The notes under the pieces are model-generated. The model was given only the letters and a program-made list of their open reading frames with translations, was not told the DNA's origin and made no database searches. A program made the position numbers and the translations under genes. Shown piece after piece: positions 9,019 to 16,613 of a stretch of 64,000 bases of DNA. Numbering within the stretch: position 1 is the stretch's first letter; every line of letters starts with the position of its first letter. Source of the stretch: Planctomycetota bacterium (GTDB lineage Bacteria > Planctomycetota > JAJSAM01 > JAJVHW01); NCBI GenBank assembly GCA_024280885.1, contig JAJRPF010000014.1, positions 1-64,000 on the forward strand. The letters are read 5' to 3'.

Positions 9019-9939
9019 TCAAAACCAGATCGAGATGCCGAGTACGAGCGCGAGGTCGTTCGTGTCCCCGCCATCGTCGCGTACGAGGTCGATGCTGTCG
9101 CCGACGCTGCGAAGCCAGTTCACGCCGATGTAGGGGGCGAACCAGCGGCGGATTTCGTAGCGCAGTCGGAGACCGGTCTCGACGTAGCTCAAGCCCCTGC
9201 CGACCTGGAATTCCTCGACTTCGTTGGCCGCGACCTCGGCCTCGAAGCGCGGCTGCAGGATCAGGCGCTGCGTGATCAGGAAGTCCGTCGTCGCCGTCAG
9301 GCGCGCCGAGACGTCGGCGTCGTCACTGATGAATAGCGCCGCCTCGACCTCGAACGCGTAGGGCGAGAAACCCTGCACGCCGAGCACGCCGAACCAGCGG
9401 TCCTCGTTTGGCCCGGGGCCCCATTGATTGTCGTAGCGGGCCCCGATCTGTGCATCCCAGAACGGTGCGATGACGCGGCTGTAGAGCGCCTGGACCTCGA
9501 CCTCGCCCTCCGAGGAGCCCTGGGCCGACTCTTCGCCCTCGGTCTTGATCCACAGCTTCTGGTAGTCACCGCCGTGCCAACCCTGCGCCTCCCAGCGGAC
9601 GGCATTCGGGCTTCCGTCCCGCACGCGGTACTCCAGTTGTTCCGCACGCAGGAACGTGAAGAACTGACTGTCGTGGACGGGAGCTGGCCACGCATCCTCG
9701 GGGGCGCGTGCGGTGTCGCTGTTGCCCGCGATTGATGCGGGCACGGCCGATTGGAGTGCGGTCGCGCGCACGCCCGGGATCTCGACGACGTCCGGTGTCG
9801 TTGCTGCGGCGTCCGGGACGAAGCGCGGTGCGCCGCCGACGTGCGCTGCGACAGGCGGCTCGCCGGGGCGGACCGCCTGGCAACCGGTGAGTGCTGTCAG
9901 GAGTGCCGCCACCGCCAACGCGCGGATGTCGGCGCTCAT
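9019..9939 (-). CDS. copB: Copper resistance outer-membrane protein CopB
   Basis: 306 aa. An N-terminal lipoprotein signal (ALLTALTGC) is followed by a roughly 80-residue linker and a C-terminal beta-barrel domain with the family pattern FTFLRAEQLEYR, WEAQGWHGGDYQKLWIKTEGE, YSRVIAPFWDAQIGARYD and RLRYEIRRWFAPYIGV, ending in an aromatic residue (IWF) as outer-membrane barrels do. It overlaps the copA stop (ATGA at 9936-9939), so copA-copB are coupled. CopB is thought to bind or transfer copper at the outer membrane. The Met/His-rich N-terminal repeats of the plasmid-borne Pseudomonas CopB are absent. The longer open frame to 10149 is the shadow of copA. Confidence 0.93.
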   Translation of the reverse strand: MSADIRALAVAALLTALTGCQAVRPGEPPVAAHVGGAPRFVPDAAATTPDVVEIPGVRATALQSAVPASIAGNSDTARAPEDAWPAPVHDSQFFTFLRAEQLEYRVRDGSPNAVRWEAQGWHGGDYQKLWIKTEGEESAQGSSEGEVEVQALYSRVIAPFWDAQIGARYDNQWGPGPNEDRWFGVLGVQGFSPYAFEVEAALFISDDADVSARLTATTDFLITQRLILQPRFEAEVAANEVEEFQVGRGLSYVETGLRLRYEIRRWFAPYIGVNWLRSVGDSIDLVRDDGGDTNDLALVLGISIWF

Positions 9940-11810
9940 CGCTCGTCCTCCGTCGTGCCGCGCGCGGCGCCACCGACTTCGACCACGCGGAACATCCCAG
10001 CGTCCATGTGGTAGAGGATATGGCAGTGCATCGCCCAGCGCCCTGGCGCATCGACGGTGATGTCCACCGACACGCGCTCGGCCGGTTTGACGTTGAACGT
10101 GTGCTTGCGGGGCTTGTGCTTGCCCGCGCCGTTGACGAGCTCCATCCACATGCCGTGCAGGTGCATAGGGTGGTTCATCATCGTGTCGTTGACGAACGTG
10201 AGTCGCAAGCGCTCCCCTTCGCGGAACGGAATGGGCTCCGCCGCCTCGGAGTACTTCTTCCCGTCGAAGCCCCAGATGTAGCGATCCATGTTCCCGGTGA
10301 GATGCAGCTCGATCTCGCGCTCCGGCTCGCGTTGGTCCTCGCCCGGTACGAGGCGTCGCAGGTCGGTGTAGACGAGGACCCGATGCTCCGCGTCCTCGAG
10401 ACCGATGCCCGGCTCGTCGAGTTGTCCGCGCGTGACATCGGGAATGCGGGTGTTGCCCGGCCCGTGATCGTCCGGACCGTGCTGCACGGGGCGTGCCCAG
10501 GGGGGCACACCGGCGGGCACATCGGCGGACTTCTGCATCTCGCCCATGCCCTTCGTGCCGCGCATGTTCGTGTCGCCCGTTCCCGCCATGCCCGCCATCC
10601 CGGTGTGTCCACCGCCGGACTTGGCGGACTGGGGTGCCATTCCGGACATCGCGGCCATGCCCATGTGCCTCATCGTCAGGAGCGGCCGCGGGCGGCGCGC
10701 CGGAACGTCGGCGCTCATGCCCGCGCGCGGTGCCAGCGTGCCGCGCGCATAGCCGCTGCGGTCCATGGCTTCGGCGAAGATCGTGTATGCGCGATCTGCC
10801 TTGGGACGGACGATGACGTCGTACGTCTCGGCGATGGCGACGCGAATTTCATCGACGGTGACCGGCTCGACACTCTGCCCGTCCACCTGCACGACGGTCA
10901 TCTCCAACCCCGGGATGCGCACGTCGAAGTACGTGCCGGCTCCCGCGTTCACGAGGCGTAGGCGCACGCGTTGTCCGGGCGCGAAGAGGCCGGTCCAGTT
11001 GGATTGCGGGCCCTTGCCGTTCATGAGATATGTGTAGGTCGCGCCCGTGACATCGGCGATGTCGGTCGGGTCCATCCGCATCGCGCCCCAGGTGAGACGG
11101 TTCGCGATGATCGCGGCCAAACCGTCCTCGGCGATCGTGGGCTTCTGGAAGTTGTCGTAGCCCGGACTCTTCTTCAATCGCGCGAGGATGCGCATCGGAT
11201 CGATGAACGTCCAGTCGGAGAGGATCACGACGTGCTCTGCATCAAAGGCGAACGGTTCGGGTTCGGCCGGGTCGATGACCAACGCACCGAACATCCCGCT
11301 CTGCTCCTGGAACCCGGAGTGGCTGTGATACCAGTACGTCCCGCTTTGCGCGATCGGGAAGCGGTACGTGAACGTCTCCCCCGGCGCGATCCCACGGAAG
11401 CTGACACCCGGGACGCCGTCCATTTCTGGCGGGAGGATGAGGCCGTGCCAGTGGATCGACGTATCGACGTCCAGCCTGTTCTGCACGCGCAGCACGGCTT
11501 CCTCGCCCTCGCGAAAGCGCAGGATCGGGCCGGGAACCGTGCCGTTCACGGCGACTGCATTCGTGCTGCGACCGTCCACGCGCAGCTTGAGCTGATCGAC
11601 GATCAGATCGGCCGGCTCCCAGACGACCTTGCGTTTGGCGGCATCCCCGGGCGCGAGACGACAGCCGGCGAGAGCCGCAGACGCTCCAACCGACACGGAC
11701 GCCGCAACGAACTGCCGTCGTGTGAGCCCCGATTCGTTGCGATCAGGCTCTGAAGAGTCCACGTCAGGCCGCGGCTCTGGGTCGGTGTTTCCAGGCGCCG
11801 TGCGCGTCAC
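9936..11810 (-). CDS. copA: Periplasmic multicopper oxidase, CopA/PcoA family
   Basis: 624 aa. A Tat signal with RRQF (about 31-34) fits export of a folded copper enzyme, and a lipobox-like LAGC follows. All copper-ligand motifs are present: IHWHG, YWYHSHSG, HPMHLHG near the C-terminus and HCHILYHMDAGM, which supplies the type 1/2/3 copper ligands. A Met-rich stretch (HMGMAAMSGM, GMAGMAG) in the middle is typical of copper-tolerance oxidases. The start is GTG 11810, not the TTG at 11828, because GGAGGAAG lies five bases before the GTG. It is expected to oxidise Cu(I) in the periplasm and works with CopB. No CopRS or CueR-type regulator is visible nearby. Confidence 0.95.
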   Translation of the reverse strand: MTRTAPGNTDPEPRPDVDSSEPDRNESGLTRRQFVAASVSVGASAALAGCRLAPGDAAKRKVVWEPADLIVDQLKLRVDGRSTNAVAVNGTVPGPILRFREGEEAVLRVQNRLDVDTSIHWHGLILPPEMDGVPGVSFRGIAPGETFTYRFPIAQSGTYWYHSHSGFQEQSGMFGALVIDPAEPEPFAFDAEHVVILSDWTFIDPMRILARLKKSPGYDNFQKPTIAEDGLAAIIANRLTWGAMRMDPTDIADVTGATYTYLMNGKGPQSNWTGLFAPGQRVRLRLVNAGAGTYFDVRIPGLEMTVVQVDGQSVEPVTVDEIRVAIAETYDVIVRPKADRAYTIFAEAMDRSGYARGTLAPRAGMSADVPARRPRPLLTMRHMGMAAMSGMAPQSAKSGGGHTGMAGMAGTGDTNMRGTKGMGEMQKSADVPAGVPPWARPVQHGPDDHGPGNTRIPDVTRGQLDEPGIGLEDAEHRVLVYTDLRRLVPGEDQREPEREIELHLTGNMDRYIWGFDGKKYSEAAEPIPFREGERLRLTFVNDTMMNHPMHLHGMWMELVNGAGKHKPRKHTFNVKPAERVSVDITVDAPGRWAMHCHILYHMDAGMFRVVEVGGAARGTTEDER

Positions 11811-11998
11811 GCGAGCTTCCTCCGGCAAGAGAACTCAGTCGTTCGAGCGCGTAGCGTACACGTCGCCATCCCCGGGCGACGCACGCATCGCAGCCGACGG
11901 GCTCACGCACGTGGAGCGTCACGCGAACGCGGTCGGCGAACAGGAGCGCGTGAAGGAGGAGGCCGCGAGGGCAAAGTGTCGTCCGACGGCTCAACTCT

Positions 11999-12248
11999 CC
12001 CCGAAGCGGCCCGCGAGCGGAGCGAGCCGTGGCGAGTAGCGAGCGCGTTGGGCTCGACGCTGATGACGCGCCCGCCGAGCGTTGACTCGCCACAGAAGAC
12101 ACGGACTCGGCACGAACGACACGGTCCGCGAAGCGTCGAACGGGCCCCGAAGCGGCCCGCGAGCGGAGCGAGCCGTGGCGAGTAGCGAGCGCGTTGGACT
12201 CGACGCTGATGACGCGCCCGCCGAGCGTTGACTCGCCACAGAAAACAC
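11999..12248. repeat. 104-bp direct repeat pair
   Basis: 11999-12102 and 12145-12248 match over 104 bases with two differences (12052/12198 and 12098/12244), 146 bases apart. Each begins CCCCGAAGCGGCCCGCGAGC, contains GCGAGTAGCGAGCGCG and ends in CGCCACAGAA-AC. The second copy abuts the terminator hairpin at 12249. The part from 11811 to 11998 holds no gene or motif that I recognise, although it must contain the copA promoter. Confidence 0.85.
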
Positions 12249-12289
12249 TGACCGACTATCGGGCCGCGCAGCGGCCCGATAGTCGGTCA
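12249..12289 (-). terminator. Intrinsic terminator with 19-bp perfect stem
   Basis: Arms 12249-12267 and 12271-12289 are exact complements (TGACCGACTATCGGGCCGC on the plus strand) with a 3-base loop. Read on the minus strand it starts 5 bases after the stop of the secreted-protein gene and is followed by GTTTTC. This is a strong candidate for the end of that transcript. Confidence 0.8.
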
Positions 12290-12294
12290 CTCGG

Positions 12295-13071
12295 TCACCG
12301 AGTCGGAGGCCACTCGACCCGCTTGTCCTTGAGTTCTTTCAAGTTCTTGACGAACTCGGGGCCCTTCTTCATCAGCCCTTCTTTGCCCAGCACGGCGGCG
12401 CCGTAGTGAATCTCGATTCGATACGTCGCGTTCTGCTGGCCGTCCTTCCAGAGGTACCACTCGCGGCGTACGCGGTCGCCGCTCTCGGCGTCGGTGGCAA
12501 CGGCTCCGGCTTCCCACTTCGGAATCTTCAACCGGCTCTTCTTCGGCTTGACGCACTGCTTCTTGATGACGTCCTTGTTGCCGCGCGTCCAGTCCTCGTA
12601 GAAGCCCTCGGTCAGTCCTTCCACGTCGGAGGTCTTGACCGACTTGCCGATGTTGTCGAATGGCATGCTGTAGGTCGTTCGCGTCCCACCGTTGGAACTC
12701 AATTTCGAGATGAGGTGCTTGACGATGTAGACGTCGATCGTCATCCCCGGTGCAGCGCTGGCCTCGTTCGCCCACTTGGCGTGCATCTGGATACCCTGCT
12801 CGTGGCCGGGCTTCCGCGCCGCGATGTCCTGCTTCTTCCACCGACTATCGTCGAGTTTCTTCGCATCGACCCAGTACGCGAGATCGAAGGTCGTGAAGCC
12901 AGCCTTCTTCTCGCCTTCGAAGGCGACGCGGACCTTCTCGCGATTCTCTTTCATCTTCGCGAACTTCGCCGCCTTCGCCTTCGCCTTGTCCTTGGCTTCG
13001 AGGGGGGCGGGCGCGGCAACGATCGCGGTGAGGACCGCGGTCAGCGCGAGTACGGACAGTCGCTTGATCAT
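12295..13071 (-). CDS. Secreted protein of unknown function
   Basis: 258 aa with a clean Sec signal peptide (MIKRLSVLALTAVLTAIVAA, then a likely cut before the Lys/Ala-rich KDKAKAKAAKFAK segment). The mature protein is basic and contains VDAKKLDDSRWKKQD, YSMPFDNIGKSVKTSD and RREWYLWKDGQQNATYRIEIHYG. I do not recognise a family. ATG 13071 is preceded by GAGGAGT at eight bases. The gene is monocistronic: its own terminator follows, and a 120-base gap separates it from the upstream DUF3179 gene. Confidence 0.75.
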   Translation of the reverse strand: MIKRLSVLALTAVLTAIVAAPAPLEAKDKAKAKAAKFAKMKENREKVRVAFEGEKKAGFTTFDLAYWVDAKKLDDSRWKKQDIAARKPGHEQGIQMHAKWANEASAAPGMTIDVYIVKHLISKLSSNGGTRTTYSMPFDNIGKSVKTSDVEGLTEGFYEDWTRGNKDVIKKQCVKPKKSRLKIPKWEAGAVATDAESGDRVRREWYLWKDGQQNATYRIEIHYGAAVLGKEGLMKKGPEFVKNLKELKDKRVEWPPTR

Positions 13072-13191
13072 CGGGAAGACTCCTCTTTCTCGGAAGCTTG
13101 CACGATAACACCCCCGCGGGTGCTCCGGGAAGCCCAATAGGACCAGGGCTGCAAGCCTCTTGCCGATCGCCGTCAGGCTCGCGGCGGCGCC

Positions 13192-14322
13192 TCAGCGTCC
13201 TCGGGTGGGGACGCTTTCGCGAGCGGAATCGCGCATCCAGCGTGTGCCGGTTGGATGCTGGCGCTCCCAGGCGTAGGTTTCCCAGTGGGCGGACTGAAGC
13301 GGCCGCAGGCGTGCGTCGGTGCCTGGGCTCCCGACAGGCCGCCCGCTGCGCAGGCTCCAAGCGCGCGCTCCGCCACGCTCGCGCAGGAGTGGAACCGTGT
13401 CGTCGGTAGCGTCGAGATCGAAGTCGATGACGGCATCGTCCACACGTCGGTCGAAGGCGAATGCCGTCCGCCCCTCCGGATCGGCACCGACGACGAGTGG
13501 AATGTCGTCCACTGTCTCCTGCACGATCCCGCCGGCGGCTGCGAGGTCGGCGAAGCGATAGAGCCGGAACGCGCCGGGCAGATCGACGCCGAGTCCGAAG
13601 ACCAGCGCGGCGTTGCGCTCGGCGTACACATCGCGGTCAGAGGGGCGCGGGTCATTCCGCGGTTTGGGCAGGACGAGCGTCAGCGGGTGTTCGGCACGCC
13701 ATGTCGCCCACGTCGTGAGGACGGTGGGGAAGCGCGCGAGGGCCTTCCCGCGGAGCGGCCCCGCCATGGCCCAGCCGGTCTGGTGATGCCAGAGAGAGTC
13801 GGTCTCCAGGTCGTAGTTGATGTACGCGTTCTTCCAGAGCCAACCGCGATGCCCGAAACGCAACGAGCGACCGTCGAGCGTGCGGGAGTGGACCACTCCC
13901 GTGCGGCAGAGCGGTCACCAGCAGACGAGCAGGTCGATCCCGGCCAGCGTGTGTTCGACGTTCTCGTGGAAGTTGAGCAGGTTGATCGGGTAGGCGGCCT
14001 GGGCGGTGCCGAGGTCGAGGCCCAGCACCATCTCGTCCGCGACGAGCCCGTGCGCCGCGTCCGCGGACACGAACTCAGGATCGCGGATCACGTCGAAGCT
14101 GTCGCGGTGTCCGCGCGAGCGGTCGAGCTCTGCGAGGAACGTCGCCTCGTCGGGCATCTCGCCGCGGGCGGGCGGGCGAGCGACGGGGGTGATCGTCTCC
14201 GGGCCGCCACAGGCGACGACGCACAGTGCGCCGAGGATGAGCAGAAGCAGCGGCAACAGGGCGGCTGCGAACGAGGCGCGGGCGGGGAGGCGTCGGTGTC
14301 GCACGGCGGGGGAGGGTAGCAT
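13192..14322 (-). CDS. DUF3179-family lipoprotein, candidate selenoprotein with in-frame UGA at codon 136
   Basis: Two open frames that a gene caller would report separately (13915-14322 and 13192-13896) lie in the same frame, separated only by TGA at 13915-13917 and six sense codons. Together they make 376 residues. A lipoprotein signal with lipobox VVAC38 comes first, then a typical DUF3179 domain: AAYPINLLNFHENVEHTLAG, the signature, GRSLRFGHRGWLWKNAYINYD, SLWHHQTGWAMAGPL and, at the end, HWETYAWERQHPTGTRW. The family signature normally reads V-x-x-C-P-L-C-x-T-G; here it is V-C-W-UGA-P-L-C-R-T-G, so UGA replaces exactly the first Cys of a CxxC redox-type motif. A hairpin with a GGUC apex follows at SECIS distance. 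I infer Sec136. A Cys-to-stop mutation or a sequencing error is the alternative. Function of the family is unknown; the motif suggests thiol/selenol redox chemistry or metal binding outside the inner membrane. Confidence 0.8.
13883..13917 (-). promoter_or_regulatory. Bacterial SECIS-like hairpin following the UGA
   Basis: On the mRNA, after UGA (13917-13915) come 13 bases and then CGGGAGUG-GUC-CACUCCCG (13901-13883), an 8-bp perfect stem with a 3-base loop. The apex reads G-GUC-C, so GGUC starts 20 bases after the UGA; in E. coli fdhF, as I recall it, the same GGUC apex starts 18 bases after its UGA. Bacterial SECIS elements sit within the coding sequence right after UGA, with a G at the start of the apical loop. 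Base pairing is a direct observation; SelB binding is inferred. Confidence 0.7.
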
Positions 14323-14328
14323 CCCGAG

Positions 14329-15642
14329 ATGCTCCGTCGCCTGCGTCTCGCCGCTCTTCTGATGATCGTACTTGGGTGCGCCCCGGCCGCGCTGTGGGCC
14401 CAGGACACGGGCGATCCCGGTGACGCAACCGGCGATACCCCCGATAACGCACCCGCGGTGACCGATCCATCTACGGATGCGCAGGGTGCCTCTGGGGCCG
14501 CGCCCACTCTCGCTCAGGTGCTCCACGCGGCCGCGGTCGTTCGCCAGAACGCAATGCCCGATCTGGAGCGCGCTTTTGCGTTGCTCGCGGCGCGAAGTTG
14601 GAGTGCGTCCATCGCGCCATTCCTCTCCGTCGTCGAACAACTCGAGTCGCAACCTCTGCTCGCGGGGCTCCGTGATCAGTGCCTGTACAACGTGGCCTGC
14701 GCGTACGCGCGGACGGACGAGCCGGAGAGAGCCGTCGAGTTCTTCGGACGCAGTGTCGAGCACGGGCTCCGGCCCGTCCAGACGCCGACGACGGATGGCC
14801 GGCTGACGATCAGTCCTGGCCTGACACTCGCGCACTTGCTCGTGGACAGTGATCTCGATGTCCTGCGTGATCGTGACGACTTTCGTTCGCTCCTGGACCC
14901 GTTATTGCGCGGAGGTGCGCCAGTCGTCGAGGCGACTCCGGCGGCTACTTTGGCAGTGACCGATGGCACCCGCGTGCCGGGGCTCATCGTTCTGCTCTCC
15001 GAGGATCGCGACGTTGCCGAGGGCGGCGCGCCGTGGCGCACAGCACTCGCGGAGACGCCGGCGCTCATCTGTTTCGTCGAGGGGCCCGTGCGCCCCCTCC
15101 CGATTACGAAGCGCTGGTTGTTGAGTGACGGCGACGAGCGCTTCGCCGTGCGTCGTGTACTCGAGGCGCTCGATCTCCTGCGCGCCGATCCGCGTGTGGA
15201 TCCGGCGCGGATCGTGCTGGCCGCGGCGTCGCCGTTGGCAGCCGAAGCGGGACTCTCTGCGACGCTCGACCGCGCCGCAGACGTGGCCGGTCTCGTCCTC
15301 GGCCCGTTCGTGTTTCATGCGGCGTGGCATGCGGACGCGCTGGCGCGACTCGGCTCGTCTCGGCGTGAAGAGGTACCTTGGAGCGTGCGCTTGGTGCAAC
15401 CGCGCGGGCGCGCCGCGGCGGCGTTGCATGAAGCGGGGGCAGCGGTCACCGAGATCGCGGAATTGGTCGAGCAGGGCGCGGATGTCTCAACCGGGACACC
15501 TGAGCCGGGGGCGGCGGATCAGCAATCGGCGGACGACGCCGACCAGAAGCCGCGCGATCCGCGCGTGGCATTGGCCGCGCGCATCGCCGCATTGCGCGCC
15601 ACGGTGATCGCGACGGCCGTCGACGCCCTGTCCGCGCGCTGA
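14329..15642 (+). CDS. Exported protein with TPR-like and hydrolase-like segments, function unknown
   Basis: 437 aa with an N-terminal signal (MLRRLRLAALLMIVLGCAPAALWAQ), then an acidic linker. A short TPR-like region (CLYNVACAYARTDEPERAVEFFGRSVEHG, residues 120-150) precedes a C-terminal part with LIVLLSEDRD and RADPRVDPARIVLAAAS, which resembles the VDPxRI-hxGxSxG region of alpha/beta hydrolases but has Ala where the nucleophile would be. It is probably non-catalytic or a distant relative. Its ATG is only six bases from the divergent ATG of the DUF3179 gene, so at least one of the two must have a leaderless or internal start; Met12 is a possible alternative. Confidence 0.7.
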   Translation: MLRRLRLAALLMIVLGCAPAALWAQDTGDPGDATGDTPDNAPAVTDPSTDAQGASGAAPTLAQVLHAAAVVRQNAMPDLERAFALLAARSWSASIAPFLSVVEQLESQPLLAGLRDQCLYNVACAYARTDEPERAVEFFGRSVEHGLRPVQTPTTDGRLTISPGLTLAHLLVDSDLDVLRDRDDFRSLLDPLLRGGAPVVEATPAATLAVTDGTRVPGLIVLLSEDRDVAEGGAPWRTALAETPALICFVEGPVRPLPITKRWLLSDGDERFAVRRVLEALDLLRADPRVDPARIVLAAASPLAAEAGLSATLDRAADVAGLVLGPFVFHAAWHADALARLGSSRREEVPWSVRLVQPRGRAAAALHEAGAAVTEIAELVEQGADVSTGTPEPGAADQQSADDADQKPRDPRVALAARIAALRATVIATAVDALSAR

Positions 15643-15693
15643 CCGAGTCCGATCCGAAGTCCGGCGCTCTTCCCGGCACGTCGAGAACGAGGG

Positions 15694-15906
15694 CGGACGC
15701 CGGTCTTGGATGGTATCCGGCGAGGTGCGGTCCAACTGGCTTGGTTGCGGCGATGCCCTCGGTCCGCCGCTCGACGGGGACCGCGGGGCATCTCCGGGAC
15801 TCCGTCGAAATCGCGATGCCGCCCCGCCGTCCCCGGTCGGCGGCGGAACGACGACGTCTCCTGTCGAGGCCAGGTGGCCCGCCGACGCCCACGGAGGGTA
15901 CGATCC
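15694..15906. repeat. Dispersed intergenic repeat, copy b
   Basis: A nearly complete copy: it starts GGACGCCGGTCTTGGATGG, has the middle CTCGACGGGGACCGCGGGGC, the right half CGTCCCCGGTCGGCGGCGGA and GAGGCCAGGTGGCCCGCCGACGCCC, and ends GGGTACGATCC. The end regions are related as inverted repeats (GGATGGTA-CCGG against GGATCGTACCC). It fills most of the gap between the TPR-like protein and moaE. Confidence 0.75.
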
Positions 15907-15920
15907 CCGTTGCCGGCGGA

Positions 15921-16361
15921 CTACTCGCTGCCGTCGTAGCCCTCGACCCACTCCTCGCCGTCCGTGAAGCGCTCGCGCTTCCAGATCGGGACCGAGCGCT
16001 TGATCTCGTCGATGATGTCGCGGCAGCAGGCGAACGCCTCGGCGCGATGGGGCGACGACACGGCGATGGCGACGGAGGCCTCCCCGATCGCGACCTCGCC
16101 GGTGCGATGCCAGCATGCGACGCGCGTCGCGCCGTGGCGCGCGCGGGCCTCCTCGCCGATTACGCGTAGACGCTTGGCAGCCATGGGGCCGTACGCCTCG
16201 TACCAGAGCGTCTCAACGGGGCGTTCGACGTTCGTTGCGTCGGCCGATGACGAGCGCGACGTACCGAGGAACGTCACGATCGCACCGGCGGCTGGGTCCG
16301 CGACGAACGCGCTCAACGCCGCGACGTCGAGCGGCTGGTCGGTGATGCCGTACGGCTCCAT
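15921..16361 (-). CDS. moaE: Molybdopterin synthase catalytic subunit MoaE
   Basis: 146 aa, the normal family length. Recognisable elements are GAIVTFLGTSRSS, VETLWYEAYGPMAAKRL, RVACWHRTGEVAIGEASVAIAVSSPHRAEAFACC and the Lys-containing KRSVPIWKRE that forms the active site with the MoaD C-terminus. It converts precursor Z (cPMP) to molybdopterin with sulfur from MoaD. It starts six bases after moaD ends and closes the mqnC-moaD-moaE cluster. Confidence 0.95.
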   Translation of the reverse strand: MEPYGITDQPLDVAALSAFVADPAAGAIVTFLGTSRSSSADATNVERPVETLWYEAYGPMAAKRLRVIGEEARARHGATRVACWHRTGEVAIGEASVAIAVSSPHRAEAFACCRDIIDEIKRSVPIWKRERFTDGEEWVEGYDGSE

Positions 16362-16367
16362 CGTGGT

Positions 16368-16613
16368 CTATCCCCCCGAGACCGGCGGCAGCACCGCCAC
16401 CGTTTGTCCGTCGGCGAGCTGTGTCGCGTGCGGCGCGAACGCCTCATCGACCGCAGCGCGGCATGCGGGGAGCACGTCCTTCAATGCCGGGTGCATGACG
16501 GCGAGCCGCGCGAAGAGCGCTGCGACCGTGGCGCCGTCTTCGATCTCAACCGTGTCGGTTGACACGCCCGCACGGTCGCGGGCCACGGCGAAGAAGAGGA
16601 CGCGAACGCGCAT
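16368..16613 (-). CDS. moaD: Molybdopterin synthase sulfur carrier subunit MoaD
   Basis: 81 aa with a ubiquitin-like fold and the obligatory C-terminal Gly-Gly (PPVSGG) that carries the thiocarboxylate. It begins MRVRVLFFAVARDRAG, typical of MoaD. The ATG at 16613 shares one base with the stop of the MqnE-like gene (TGATG), so it is coupled to it; the longer frame upstream is a shadow. It pairs with moaE directly downstream. Confidence 0.95.
   Translation of the reverse strand: MRVRVLFFAVARDRAGVSTDTVEIEDGATVAALFARLAVMHPALKDVLPACRAAVDEAFAPHATQLADGQTVAVLPPVSGG

Noticed and set aside
13192-13896. Open frame of 234 aa as an independent gene downstream of the UGA
   Set aside because: It begins in the middle of the DUF3179 domain, has no ribosome site at GTG 13896, and is in frame with the upstream part; it is treated as one gene with an in-frame UGA.
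13915-13917. Simple pseudogene or nonsense mutation in the DUF3179 gene
   Set aside because: It cannot be fully excluded, but the exact replacement of the motif Cys and the SECIS-like hairpin make recoding more probable.
14900-15642. Esterase function for the exported protein at 14329
   Set aside because: The VDPARIVLAAAS segment lacks the Ser nucleophile of the G-x-S-x-G motif, so enzymatic activity is not claimed.
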